Assembly (NCBI GenBank): GCA_016195915.1
Contig: JACPYS010000004.1
Location: 62,001-126,000 of the forward strand
Length of the DNA stretch: 64,000 bases
Reading direction: 5' to 3'
DNA from: Betaproteobacteria bacterium
GTDB taxonomy: Bacteria; Pseudomonadota; Gammaproteobacteria; Burkholderiales; SG8-39
Of the stretch, positions 42,318 to 51,545 are shown one piece after another (positions within the stretch are counted from its first letter, which is position 1; each line of letters opens with the position of its first letter). A model generated the notes under the pieces. It was given only the letters and a program-made list of their open reading frames with translations. It was not told the DNA's origin and made no database searches. A program made the translations under genes and the position numbers.

Positions 42318-44486
42318 ATGAAAATCGCGAAAATCGCGCTCGACGTCCCCCTGCCGACGCTGTTCGACTATTGCGCCGAAATGGAGGTTCAGATCGGCGA
42401 TCGCGTCGTGATTCCATTCGGCACCCGCCGCGTGGTGGGAGTCGTGCTCGAGCTCGCGACGAAGAGCGAACTTCCGGACAAACGGCTGCGCGGGATCGAA
42501 CGCGTGATGACCGACGCACCGGCGCTCCCCGCGGAATGGCTGGAGCTGGTGCGTTTCTGCGCAGCCTACTACCACCGTCCGCTTGGAGAAACCGTGCTGC
42601 AGGCGCTTCCGCCCCGCTTGAAGGCGCTCAAAAATCTGCCGCGGGAAGACTTGCGTTCTTTTTGCGCGAGCGCGCTCGCGCCCGAGCCAGCGACGCTGCG
42701 TTCGGGCCGCAAGCGCGTACTGCTCGCCGAGTTGAAAGCTGCCGACGCGCTCGACGAGCGAGCATTGCTCGGTATCGATCCCGCGGAGCGTGGCCCAAGG
42801 CGGGCCGCCCTGCGCGCACTGATCAATGCCGGTTGGGCGGAACCGGCGCCACCTCGCTCCGGGGCGCGATTCGTTTCGGAGCACGTGCTTACTGCCGAGC
42901 AGGAAGCAGCTCTTGCCCGCATCCTTCCTTCGGTCGGAAAGTACGCGACGCATCTGCTGCACGGGGTCACCGGCAGCGGGAAGACCGAAATCTATCTTCG
43001 CCTCGCGGCGCGCGTGCTCCAATCCGGCGGGCAGGCTCTCGTCCTGGTTCCGGAAATCAGCCTGACGCCGCAACTCGAGGCGAGGTTTCGCCGCGCATTC
43101 CCCGACAATGTGCTTTCGGTGTTGCATAGCGGTCTCGAGGACTCGGCGCGCACTGCAGCGTGGCTGCGTGCCGCGCGCGGTGAAGCGGGCGTGATCCTGG
43201 GTACCCGTCTCGCAGTGCTCGCCCCCGTGCCCCGCCTTGGACTGATTGTCGTCGACGAGGAGCACGATACCTCGTTCAAGCAGCAGGACGGATTGCGCTA
43301 CTCCGCGCGTGACGTCGCCGTATTTCGCGGCAATCAGCGCAAGGTCCCGGTCGTTCTCGGCTCGGCGACTCCGGCGCTCGAAAGCTATGCCAACGCGCTT
43401 GCCCTGCGTTACCAGCTGATCGAACTGCCCTCGCGCGCCGTGTCCGGCGCGCGTATGCCGCAGGTGAAGATGGTGGACCTGCGCGCGGAACGCGCCGATC
43501 AGGGTTTCGCGCGGCCGTTGCTCGACGCGATCGCGGCGCGCCTGGCCCGAGGCGAACAGAGCCTGCTGTTCATCAACCGCAGAGGCTATGCACCGGTGCT
43601 CGCCTGCCCGGCCTGCGGATACGCCTGCGGTTGCACGCGCTGCAGCGCGCACCTCGTGCTGCACGCGGTCGATCGGCGCCTGCGCTGCCATCATTGCGGC
43701 CGTGAAGAGGCGATTCCCCGCCATTGCCCGCAATGCGGCAATGCGGACCTGCGCGCGCTCGGACGAGGCACGCAGCGGGTGGAGGAAACGCTGGAGGCAA
43801 GCTTTCCGGGCCGGCGCGTCATTCGCATCGACCGCGACAGCGCGCGCCGCAGGGCGCAACTCGCGCGCACCCTCGAGCAGGTGCGCAGTGGCGAGGGTGA
43901 CATCCTCGTGGGAACCCAATTGGTTGCCAAGGGCCACGATTTCCCCCGCCTCACGCTGGTCGGCGTGCTGAACGCGGACAATTCGCTGCTCGCCACGGAC
44001 TATCGCGCCGCGGAGAGGCTGTTTTCGGTGCTGTTGCAGGTCTCCGGTCGCGCCGGACGGCACGACCGGCCCGGCGAGGTACTGGTGCAGACGCGTTTTC
44101 CGGATCACCCGCTGTTCGCGGCGCTCGCCCGAAACGACTATCCGGGCTTCGCGCGCTCGCAGCTGCAGGAGCGCGAAGCCGCGGGGTTTCCTCCTTTCGT
44201 CTACGAAGCAGCGCTGCGCGCCGAGTGTCCCCGGCTCGCCGATGCGCTCGCATTTCTGCGCGGGGCGGTCACGCGCGCACCCGGCATCGAAGGGGTGCGC
44301 GTCTTCGATCCGGCGCCCAACGCCCTCAGCCGTCGTGCCGGGCTCGAACGCGCGCAACTGCTGGTGCAGTCGACTTCACGCCGCGCCCTGCAGGAATTCC
44401 TGCGCCGGTGGGTTGCCGAGCTGTACGCGAGCGCGCCGAAGAGCGTGCAATGGCATCTGGACGTCGATCCGACCGATTCCGACTGA
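42318..44486 (+). CDS. priA: Primosomal replication protein N' (PriA helicase)
   Basis: This 722-residue protein has a DNA-binding N-domain (residues 1-110), Walker A GVTGSGKT (216-223), Walker B DEEH (313-316) and the GSATPALES motif. Zinc-binding cysteines run from residue 430 (CPACGYACGCTRC, CHHCG, CPQCG). The C-terminal helicase motifs are GTQLVAKGHDFP and VSGRAGR. It restarts stalled replication forks. Long frames on the opposite strand are antisense shadows. Confidence 0.96.
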   Translation: MKIAKIALDVPLPTLFDYCAEMEVQIGDRVVIPFGTRRVVGVVLELATKSELPDKRLRGIERVMTDAPALPAEWLELVRFCAAYYHRPLGETVLQALPPRLKALKNLPREDLRSFCASALAPEPATLRSGRKRVLLAELKAADALDERALLGIDPAERGPRRAALRALINAGWAEPAPPRSGARFVSEHVLTAEQEAALARILPSVGKYATHLLHGVTGSGKTEIYLRLAARVLQSGGQALVLVPEISLTPQLEARFRRAFPDNVLSVLHSGLEDSARTAAWLRAARGEAGVILGTRLAVLAPVPRLGLIVVDEEHDTSFKQQDGLRYSARDVAVFRGNQRKVPVVLGSATPALESYANALALRYQLIELPSRAVSGARMPQVKMVDLRAERADQGFARPLLDAIAARLARGEQSLLFINRRGYAPVLACPACGYACGCTRCSAHLVLHAVDRRLRCHHCGREEAIPRHCPQCGNADLRALGRGTQRVEETLEASFPGRRVIRIDRDSARRRAQLARTLEQVRSGEGDILVGTQLVAKGHDFPRLTLVGVLNADNSLLATDYRAAERLFSVLLQVSGRAGRHDRPGEVLVQTRFPDHPLFAALARNDYPGFARSQLQEREAAGFPPFVYEAALRAECPRLADALAFLRGAVTRAPGIEGVRVFDPAPNALSRRAGLERAQLLVQSTSRRALQEFLRRWVAELYASAPKSVQWHLDVDPTDSD

Positions 44487-44506
44487 TCTGCGGGGATGGG
44501 CGCCGG

Positions 44507-44512
44507 TATAAT
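44507..44512 (+). promoter_or_regulatory. argS promoter -10 box
   Basis: A perfect TATAAT lies 13 bases before the argS ATG. A weak CTGATC at 44483-44488 could be the -35 box (18-base spacing). The transcript would have a leader of only about 7 bases. Confidence 0.55.
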
Positions 44513-44525
44513 TGCGCCCCTTTCC

Positions 44526-46259
44526 ATGGACGAACCCAAAGACATTCTCGCGCGCATTCTCGCCGAAGGCGCGCGCAGCGTCGCGCCGGAGGCGAGCGCC
44601 GTCGAGATTCAGCTCGAACGCCCGCGAAACCCCGAGTACGGCGATTTCGCCTGTAACGCCGCGCTTCAGCTGGCCAAGCTGCTCAAGCGCAAACCGCGCG
44701 AGATCGCGGAAGCGATCCGGCTCGCCACCGCGGAACCACTCGCCCGCACAGGCAGATTCGGCAAGCTCGAGATCGCCGGCGCCGGGTTCCTCAACATTCG
44801 CCTCGCGGTCGGGGCGAAGCTCTCGATCGTGCGCCATGTTCTTTCCGAGGGTGATCGCTTCGGGCGCGGTCCGTCTACGGGTCAGCGAATTCAGCTGGAG
44901 TTCGTCTCTGCCAACCCCACCGGCCCGCTGCACGTCGGCCACGGGCGCGGCGCGGCGTATGGCGCGAGCCTCGCCAACGTGCTCGCCTTCGCCGGCCATA
45001 CAGTCGAATGCGAGTTCTACATCAACGATGCCGGGCGCCAGATGGACATCCTCGCGCTTTCGGTCTGGCTGCGCTACCTCGAAACACGCGGCTGCAGGGT
45101 GCCGTTTCCGGATGACGGCTATCGCGGCGACTACGTGCGCGACATCGGCGCCGCGCTCGCCCGAAGGCACGGGGCGGATCTGCTGCGCGAGCCCGCCCAG
45201 TTGCCCGTGCCGCAAGCCGGCGAAGATCCCGACGCCGCGCTCGATCACCTGATCGCGGCGGCGAAGGAGTTGCTCGGCGCGCAATGGAAGGCGGTGCACA
45301 GGTTCGCGCTCGAAGCGATGCTTGCCGATCAGCGCGAGGACCTGGACGATTTCCGCGTGCGCTTCGACGCGTGGTTCTCCGAGCAGTCGCTCCACGACAC
45401 GGGCGAAGTCCGGCGCTGCATCGAAGGTCTGGCCCGGGACGGCCACGCCTACGAGAAGGACGGCGCGTTATGGTTCCGCTCGAGCGCGTTCGGCGACGAA
45501 AAAGACCGCGTGCTCAGGCGCGACAACGGCCAGTACACGTATTTCGCTTCGGACATCGCCTACCATGCCCACAAATTCGCGCGCAACTACGACCGCGTGA
45601 TCGACGTATGGGGGGCGGACCATCATGGGTACATCGCGCGCGTGAAGGGTGCGCTCGCAGCACTCGGGCTGGATCCGGCGGTCCTGACCGTGGCGCTGGT
45701 GCAGTTTGCGGTGCTGTACCGCGGCGGCGAGAAGGTCGCGATGGGCAAGCGTTCGGGCGACTTCGTCACGCTGCGCGAATTGCGCGAAGAGATCGGCAAC
45801 GACGCCGCGCGCTTTTTCTATGTGCTGCGCAAGTCCGACCAGCACCTCGATTTCGATCTCGATCTTGCGAAGGCCCAGTCCAACGACAACCCGGTGTATT
45901 ACGTGCAGTACGCGCACGCACGTGTGCGAAGCGTATTTGCGCAACGGGCGGGCGAACCTGCGACCCTCGCCGAAGCGCCGCTGGAGACGCTGGTCTCAGC
46001 GCGCGAACTCGCGCTCGCGCAGTTGCTGGCCGAGTTCCCGGAAATCGTGCAGGACGCGGCGCGCGAACTTGCGCCGCACATCGTCGCCTTCTATCTCAAG
46101 GGCCTCGCGGCCGAATTCCACAGCTACTATAATGCCGAGCGAATTCTGGTCGAGGACCCGTCACTTGCCGTTGCGAGGTTGGCGCTCTGCGAGGCGGTGC
46201 GCCAGGTGCTGGCGAACGGGCTCGCGCTGCTCGGCGTGAGCGCGCCGGAGAGGATGTAA
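44526..46259 (+). CDS. argS: Arginyl-tRNA synthetase
   Basis: This 577-residue class I synthetase has an N-terminal tRNA D-loop domain and the HIGH-like motif in NPTGPLHVGHGRG. YINDAGRQM, a KMSKS-like VAMGKRSGDFVT, and a helical anticodon domain with a C-terminal ER(M) end follow. ATG 44526 (MDEPKDI) fits the family better than an in-frame ATG 30 bases earlier, which lies inside the -10 region. Confidence 0.95.
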   Translation: MDEPKDILARILAEGARSVAPEASAVEIQLERPRNPEYGDFACNAALQLAKLLKRKPREIAEAIRLATAEPLARTGRFGKLEIAGAGFLNIRLAVGAKLSIVRHVLSEGDRFGRGPSTGQRIQLEFVSANPTGPLHVGHGRGAAYGASLANVLAFAGHTVECEFYINDAGRQMDILALSVWLRYLETRGCRVPFPDDGYRGDYVRDIGAALARRHGADLLREPAQLPVPQAGEDPDAALDHLIAAAKELLGAQWKAVHRFALEAMLADQREDLDDFRVRFDAWFSEQSLHDTGEVRRCIEGLARDGHAYEKDGALWFRSSAFGDEKDRVLRRDNGQYTYFASDIAYHAHKFARNYDRVIDVWGADHHGYIARVKGALAALGLDPAVLTVALVQFAVLYRGGEKVAMGKRSGDFVTLRELREEIGNDAARFFYVLRKSDQHLDFDLDLAKAQSNDNPVYYVQYAHARVRSVFAQRAGEPATLAEAPLETLVSARELALAQLLAEFPEIVQDAARELAPHIVAFYLKGLAAEFHSYYNAERILVEDPSLAVARLALCEAVRQVLANGLALLGVSAPERM

Positions 46260-46859
46260 ATGGCGAAAGCAGGCAGGACGCAGAGTGCGCCGGGCGCAAG
46301 ATCGGGCGGCGGTTTCCTGCTCGGCGTATTCGTCGGGCTGATCGTCGGACTGGCGGTGGCGCTTGGCATCGCGTTCTACCTGAACAAGACGCCGATTCCA
46401 TTTACGTCCAAGAGCAAGGCGCCCGCCGCGAAGGACGGGGACGCTGCAAAAACCACCCCGCAGATCGCGGGGATGCCTTCGGGCAAGGCGCCTTCCGGCG
46501 AGAAACCGAAGTTCGATTTCTACAATATCCTGCCCGGCGGGGAGGAACCGGTGAGCGAAAACGAACTCAAGTCGGCCGCCAAGAGTCAACAACCGGACGC
46601 GAAGAGCGTTTACTTCCTTCAGGCCGGCGCATTCCAGAACCCGCCCGACGCCGACAATCTCAAGGCCAAGCTCGCGATTCTCGGATTCGAGAGCACCGTC
46701 GAGCCCGCCACGCTTCCAGACAAGGGCACGTGGTACCGCGTGCGCGTGGGGCCGTACACTCGAATCGAGGAACTGAATGCAGCGCGTTCGCAACTGGCAT
46801 CGAACGGAATCGATGCCAGCCTGATCAAAGTGAAGAACCCCGCCGCGGCGAAGCCGTGA
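46260..46859 (+). CDS. SPOR-domain cell-division-type protein (FtsN-like)
   Basis: This 199-residue protein has one N-terminal membrane helix (residues about 19-41), a Pro/Lys-rich linker and a C-terminal SPOR domain (YFLQAGAFQNPPDADNLKAK, WYRVRVGPYTRIEE). SPOR domains bind denuded peptidoglycan at the septum. It starts directly after the argS TAA. This pair followed by dsbA is a usual betaproteobacterial order. Confidence 0.92.
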   Translation: MAKAGRTQSAPGARSGGGFLLGVFVGLIVGLAVALGIAFYLNKTPIPFTSKSKAPAAKDGDAAKTTPQIAGMPSGKAPSGEKPKFDFYNILPGGEEPVSENELKSAAKSQQPDAKSVYFLQAGAFQNPPDADNLKAKLAILGFESTVEPATLPDKGTWYRVRVGPYTRIEELNAARSQLASNGIDASLIKVKNPAAAKP

Positions 46860-46886
46860 CCGGGCCGCACGCATAAGGAGCCGGCA

Positions 46887-47525
46887 ATGAAGTGGTTGAG
46901 ATTCGCAGTGGCGTTGTTCATTTTCTTCCCGGCGCTGGTCAGCGCGCAGCCCAGGCCCGGCGTGGACTACGGCGAACTCAAGCCGGCGCAACCGGCGGAA
47001 TCCGCCGGTAAGGTCGAAATATTGGAGTTCTTCTGGTACGGCTGCCCGCACTGTTACACGCTCGAGCCCGCGCTCGAGAACTGGGTAAAGAAGCTCCCTC
47101 CCGACACGGATTTCAAGCGCGTCCCCGCGGTACTCTCGGCCAACTGGGAGCCGCATGCGCGCATTTACTATGCGTTTGAGGCGCTGGGTGTGCTGGAAAA
47201 GCTGCATCGTCCGTTTTTCGACGCAATCCACCGCGATCACCTGTCGGTCGCCAACGAAGCGGCCGTCAACCAGTGGCTGGCGAAAAATGGCGTCGACGCC
47301 AAGAAGTTTGCCGATACCACGCGCTCGTTCGGCGTTTCCAGCAAGGTCAAGCGCGCGGCGCAGCTCTCGGCGGCATATCGCGTTGACGGCGTGCCGATGA
47401 TTGCAGTTCAGGGCCGCTACACGGTGAACGCGGAACAGGGGGGATCGCAACAGGGGATGCTCGATGTCACGTCATTCCTGATCGGCCAGTCTCGCAAGGA
47501 CCTGAAGCAGCCCGCCCGCAAGTAG
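46887..47525 (+). CDS. dsbA: Thiol:disulfide interchange protein DsbA
   Basis: This 212-residue periplasmic oxidoreductase has a signal peptide ending near LVSAQ, active site FFWYGCPHCYTLEP (CPHC) and cis-Pro loop RVDGVPMIAV. It puts disulfides into exported proteins. An AAGGAG site precedes ATG 46887. Confidence 0.95.
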   Translation: MKWLRFAVALFIFFPALVSAQPRPGVDYGELKPAQPAESAGKVEILEFFWYGCPHCYTLEPALENWVKKLPPDTDFKRVPAVLSANWEPHARIYYAFEALGVLEKLHRPFFDAIHRDHLSVANEAAVNQWLAKNGVDAKKFADTTRSFGVSSKVKRAAQLSAAYRVDGVPMIAVQGRYTVNAEQGGSQQGMLDVTSFLIGQSRKDLKQPARK

Positions 47526-47543
47526 CTTCCCGCAGCGCGCCAC

Positions 47544-48305
47544 GTGCGCATATTCCTGACAGGCGTATCGAGCGGTCTCGGCGAAGCGCTTGCGCGCCAT
47601 TACGCATCTTCCGAAACGGTTCTGGGGCTGGTCGCCCGGCGCGCCGAATTGCTCGATTCGCTGGCCCGTTCTCTTCCTGGTACCTGTGCCGTCTACGCGC
47701 TCGATGTCGCCGATACGCAAGCGCTTGCACGGGCGGCCGGGGATTTTCTCGCACGCTTCGGCGTGCCCGACCTGGTGATCGCCAATGCCGGAATTTCGGT
47801 GGGGACCTCCGCGGAGGACATCGACGACGCGGAAAAACTCCTGCGCGTGTTGCGGGTGAACGTGCTCGGGCTGGCCGCCACGCTCGCCGCATTCGCACCT
47901 GCGATGCGCTCCGCGGGGCGCGGGACACTCGTCGGGATCTCGAGCGTGGCCGGGTTTCGCGGCTTCCCCGGGGCAGGCGCCTACAGCGCGTCCAAGGCCG
48001 CGGCGACCACCTTGCTGGAAAGCCTGAGGGTCGAGCTGTCGGGCAGCGGCGTTTCGGTCGTGACCATCTGTCCCGGTTACATCGATACCCCGATGACACG
48101 GGTCAATCGCTACCCCATGCCGTTCCTGCTGGCGGCGGACGAGGCTGCGCGGCGCATCGCCCGTGCGATCGCCGCCAGGCGCCGCGTCGCGGTCATTCCG
48201 TGGCAGATGGCGCTCGTCTCAATCCTGATCCGGGCCCTGCCAGGATGGTTGTTCGCGCGGCTGTTCGCGCGCACCAAGCGCAAGCCGCGCGACCTGCCGT
48301 TGTAG
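47544..48305 (+). CDS. Short-chain dehydrogenase/reductase
   Basis: This 253-residue classical SDR has cofactor loop TGVSSGLG at residues 6-13, NAGIS, a Ser in GISSVAG and catalytic YSASK. The C-terminal hydrophobic stretch (MALVSILIRALPGWLFARLF) may attach it to the membrane. GTG at 47544 starts the coding frame. The substrate is unknown. Confidence 0.9.
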   Translation: MRIFLTGVSSGLGEALARHYASSETVLGLVARRAELLDSLARSLPGTCAVYALDVADTQALARAAGDFLARFGVPDLVIANAGISVGTSAEDIDDAEKLLRVLRVNVLGLAATLAAFAPAMRSAGRGTLVGISSVAGFRGFPGAGAYSASKAAATTLLESLRVELSGSGVSVVTICPGYIDTPMTRVNRYPMPFLLAADEAARRIARAIAARRRVAVIPWQMALVSILIRALPGWLFARLFARTKRKPRDLPL

Positions 48306-48307
48306 CT

Positions 48308-49114
48308 GTGGAACTGCGCGACGCCCTCGGCACGCTGCATGCGCCCGCGGGCGATGCCGCGCGCATTGTCTCGCTGGTGCCGTCGATCACGGAGCTCGTG
48401 TGTGAACTCGGCCTGGCGGACCGCCTGGTCGGGAGGACCGGCTTTTGCATTCATCCGCGCGAAGTCGTGCGCGGCATCCCGAAGGTCGGCGGCACCAAGG
48501 ACGTCGATATTGAAAAGATCCGCGCTCTGCGCCCGAGCCATGTCATCGTCAACATCGACGAGAACGAGAAGCCGCTCGCCGAAGCGCTCGCGAAGTTCGT
48601 GCCACACCTGGTGGTCACTCACCCGCTGGGTCCGGCGGACAATCCGGCGCTCTATCGCCTGATTGGCGGGCTGTTCGGAAGGCGGGGCGAAGCCGAAGCG
48701 CTATGCGTTCGTTTCGAGGCGGCGCATGCGGCAGCGAGCGCCGCGAACTGGCCGCAGCGAGAAGTGCTCTACCTCGTCTGGAAAGACCCCTGGATGACGG
48801 TTTCGCGCGACACCTACATCTCACGAACGCTTGCGCTGTTCGGATTGCGAACATTGCCGGCGGCCGCGCAATCCCGCTATCCGGAAATCTCCATCGATGC
48901 GCCCTCCGTGCGCGAAGCGGAGCTGGTGCTGCTCTCGTCCGAGCCGTATCTGTTCGGCGACGAACACGTCGCAGAACTCGCGGGTCGCCAGGAATTTGCG
49001 AGCAAACCGGTGAGGCTTATCGACGGCGAAATGACCTCCTGGTACGGCAGCCGCGCCATCGCTGGTCTCGATTATCTGCGGGGGTTCGTGGCGCGGCTGC
49101 CTCCTCCGATCTGA
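48308..49114 (+). CDS. Third BtuF-like protein, no signal peptide
   Basis: This 268-residue protein has RIVSLVPSITELVCELGLAD, IHPREVVRGIPKVGGTKDVD, LRPSHVIVNIDENEK and VLYLVWKDPWMTVSRDTYIS, which together match the BtuF/PBP2_helical-backbone family. The GTG start at 48308, two bases after the SDR stop, leaves no export signal, so it is probably cytosolic. Related proteins annotated as cobalamin-binding occur in many proteobacteria; ligand and role are unproven. Confidence 0.82.
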   Translation: MELRDALGTLHAPAGDAARIVSLVPSITELVCELGLADRLVGRTGFCIHPREVVRGIPKVGGTKDVDIEKIRALRPSHVIVNIDENEKPLAEALAKFVPHLVVTHPLGPADNPALYRLIGGLFGRRGEAEALCVRFEAAHAAASAANWPQREVLYLVWKDPWMTVSRDTYISRTLALFGLRTLPAAAQSRYPEISIDAPSVREAELVLLSSEPYLFGDEHVAELAGRQEFASKPVRLIDGEMTSWYGSRAIAGLDYLRGFVARLPPPI

Positions 49115-49300
49115 CCGGCAACCCGCTTGAGGCGCTGGTTACCATCAGCAGCATCCAGCTACCGGTGCTGCTTGCGCTGGTAGCCGTCATCAGAACCTTC
49201 ACATATGCCTGCACCAACAGCTACGTGCCGGGCGCGCTCTCATTTGCGGGCTGTTTGTCACCTGGTATATCGCGGCGAGCCAGGCGACGCAGGCACAGAA
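49115..49300 (+). pseudogene. Membrane-protein fragment (frameshifted)
   Basis: The frame reads LEALVTISSIQLPVLLALVA, TFTYACTNSYVPGALSFAG, then continues after a one-base slip as LFVTWYIAASQATQ. It looks like the C-terminal membrane segment of certain alpha/beta hydrolase-type proteins, but I am not sure of the family. No start, no stop in frame and no other part of the gene is present. Confidence 0.45.
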
Positions 49301-49642
49301 TTGCAATCGCCGTTTCGGTCGCCGCCGCCGCGGCCTTCAGTCAGGCCGCGATCGCGCAGGCGCCGGCGGCGAAGAATCTCAAGCTCCGGTGGAGCTGGCC
49401 CGCGAGCCTGACGATTCACGACCATTACAAGGGCATCGCCGATCGCATTGAGAAGCTCACGGCAGTCGATCAAGATCGAGGCCATGACCGCAGGGCACGT
49501 GGTACCGGCGTTCGAGGTGCTGGATGCCACCCACAAGAAGGTGATCGACGGCTTCCACTCGGGTGCGTACTACTGGGTCGGCAAGAGCCCGGCGGCGGCG
49601 CTGTTCGCCGAGGCGCCGGGAGGTCCCTTCGAAGTTAGGTGA
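49282..49642 (+). pseudogene. Truncated, frameshifted TRAP transporter DctP gene
   Basis: A signal-peptide-like stretch (IAIAVSVAAAAAFSQAAIAQ) leads into LRWSWPASLTIHDHYKGIAD and RIEKLT. After a net loss of two bases the reading goes on as KIEAMTAGHVVPAFEVLDAT, HKKVIDGFHSGAYYWVGKSP and LFAEAPGGPF, then stops at 49642. This is the first third of a DctP-type TRAP solute-binding protein. The remaining two thirds and the DctQM genes are missing. Confidence 0.75.
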
Positions 49643-49781
49643 GGTGCTTCCATAAGAGGAAAAACCGCTTGGTGGGGGGTAACATCATGTTTCGTTATTC
49701 CCCGGCTGTTCAACCAACGCTGGAACTCGAGTGTTCAATTGACGCGGGAACTCCGCCGGCAAAAACATTAGAATCCCGCTC

Positions 49782-51500
49782 ATGAAACTCCCCTCGCGAG
49801 CCTTGGCTGTTCACCTTGCGATGCTTACGCTGATTTTGGTCGCAAGCGGCTGCTCGAACCTGCATTGGGCCAGCGAACTGGTCCCGGCGCACGGTGCCGA
49901 CCTGGTGGTTCTCAACGCCAACGTGCTGACCGTGGACGATCGTTTTCCCACGGCACAGGGGTTTGCCGTGCGTGGCGGCCGCATCACTGCGGTGGGCGAC
50001 TCCGACTCGATCCGTCGCCACGCCGGTCCGAAGACGAGGATCATCGATGCCGGCGGCCGCACCATCGCGCCTGGGCTCGCAGACGGCCACCTGCACAACG
50101 CGGGCGGCGGTCCGGGCGTCGACCTGTCCCGCGTGCGTACGCTCGAGGAGTTGCTCGCGAGGGTCGCGGAACGGGTGAAAGTCTCCAAGCCGGGCGACCT
50201 CGTCGTCAGCAACAACGACTGGCACGAGGCGCAACTCAAGGAACAGCGCCTGCCGCTGCGCCGCGACCTCGACCGCATCGCGCCGGACAATCCGGTGGTG
50301 CTGGTGCGCGGCGGCCACCAGTTCATCGTCAACTCGGCGGCGCTCACGCGCTGGAAAATCGGCAAGGACACGGCGGTGCCGGCAGGCGGCGCGATCCCGC
50401 GCTACGCCGACGGGGAGCTGAGCGGCGAACTCGTCAACAACGCGCGCCAACTGGTGCAGTTGCCGCCCCCCGCGGCCTTGAAGCGCGAAGACCTGCTGGC
50501 GATGATGCGCAAGCTGCATCGCGTCGGCCTCACCAGCATCCGCGTGCCGGGCAATCCGGATCCGGGCACGGAGTGGACGCAGTGGAAGGAGCTCAAGCAG
50601 CGCGGCGAGCTCGACATGCGCGTCAATTTTCTCTTCCGCATCTACGACTTCAGCGACGCGGCGAAAGTGCGCGCTCTGGTCGAGAGCTGGAAGGTGAATC
50701 CGGACGAGGGCGACGAATGGCTGCGCGTGGGCGGCATCAAGACGCTGGTGGACGGTGGCTTCGAAGGCGGCTGGATGCGCGAGCCCTACCTCGAGCCTTA
50801 CGGGCGCGGCGGCAGCTACCGCGGCATCAACGTGGTTCCGCAACGGCTCTACCTGCCGGTGATCGCGGAATTGAATCGCATGGGGTGGCGCGTCACCACG
50901 CACGTGGTCGGCGACGCAGCGATCGACATGGTGCTCGACAGCTACGAGAAGGTGAACGCCGAGAAATCGATCGCGGGCCGGCGCTGGATGCTCGAGCACG
51001 CCTTCATCGCCTGGCCCGAGCATTTTCCGCGCATGAAAGCGCTGGGCTTGATGCTGTCGGTGCAGAACCACGCCTACGTCGCCGGCCCAAGCTTGGTGAA
51101 ATACTGGGGGCCGGTGCGCGCGGCGCGGACCACGCCGGTGCGCGACTTCCTCGACCAGGGCTTCATCGTTGCCGGCGGCACCGACTCCCCGGTGATTCCG
51201 CACCCGCCGATGTGGGCGTTCTATCACTTCGTCACGCGCGGCACGATCGCCGCCGGTCAACTCGGCGCTGACCAGCGCGTGTCGCGCGCTGAAGCGCTGC
51301 GCCTGCTCACCATCGGCAACGCGCGCTTCACGGGCGAGCAGAAGATCAAGGGTTCGATCGAGCCGGGCAAGGTCGCGGACTTCATCGTGCTGTCCGACGA
51401 TCCGATGACGGCGCCGGAGAATCGAATCGAAGGCATCGAGGTGCTGCTCACCGCGGTCGGCGGCAAGCTCGTCTACGTCAAGGACGGCGTCAGGTTCTGA
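49782..51500 (+). CDS. Lipoprotein amidohydrolase (Amidohydro_3, YtcJ-like)
   Basis: This 572-residue protein has an N-terminal lipoprotein signal (LTLILVASGCSN, lipid on Cys). The metal-dependent hydrolase elements are DGHLHNAGG, a late HVVGDAAID, EHAFIAWP and GGTDSPVIP; LTIGNARFTG and GKVADFIVLSDDP close the composite domain. TAGAAT at 49769-49774 is a likely -10 box, putting the transcript start at the ATG. Family members hydrolyse amides or carbamates; the substrate is unknown. It is intact between two decayed regions. Confidence 0.88.
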   Translation: MKLPSRALAVHLAMLTLILVASGCSNLHWASELVPAHGADLVVLNANVLTVDDRFPTAQGFAVRGGRITAVGDSDSIRRHAGPKTRIIDAGGRTIAPGLADGHLHNAGGGPGVDLSRVRTLEELLARVAERVKVSKPGDLVVSNNDWHEAQLKEQRLPLRRDLDRIAPDNPVVLVRGGHQFIVNSAALTRWKIGKDTAVPAGGAIPRYADGELSGELVNNARQLVQLPPPAALKREDLLAMMRKLHRVGLTSIRVPGNPDPGTEWTQWKELKQRGELDMRVNFLFRIYDFSDAAKVRALVESWKVNPDEGDEWLRVGGIKTLVDGGFEGGWMREPYLEPYGRGGSYRGINVVPQRLYLPVIAELNRMGWRVTTHVVGDAAIDMVLDSYEKVNAEKSIAGRRWMLEHAFIAWPEHFPRMKALGLMLSVQNHAYVAGPSLVKYWGPVRAARTTPVRDFLDQGFIVAGGTDSPVIPHPPMWAFYHFVTRGTIAAGQLGADQRVSRAEALRLLTIGNARFTGEQKIKGSIEPGKVADFIVLSDDPMTAPENRIEGIEVLLTAVGGKLVYVKDGVRF

Positions 51501-51505
51501 TTCAC

Positions 51506-51541
51506 CTGGGACTGAAGCGGAATTTCCTGGTCGTCCCAGGC
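51506..51541 (+). terminator. Inverted repeat after amidohydrolase (possible terminator)
   Basis: CCTGGGAC (51506-51513) and GTCCCAGG (51534-51541) are perfect 8-base arms around 20 bases. No T-run follows, so it could instead be left from a mobile element. Confidence 0.35.
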
Positions 51542-51545
51542 GCTG

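Noticed and set aside
42159..44357. 732-codon open frame on the minus strand
   Set aside because: It is antisense to priA, whose motifs are complete; the minus frame is Arg/Ala/His-rich with no recognisable motif, typical of GC-rich shadow frames.
49738..49774. TTGACG at 49739 as -35 partner of TAGAAT at 49769
   Set aside because: The spacing would be 24 bases, too long for a sigma-70 promoter; only the -10 box is kept.
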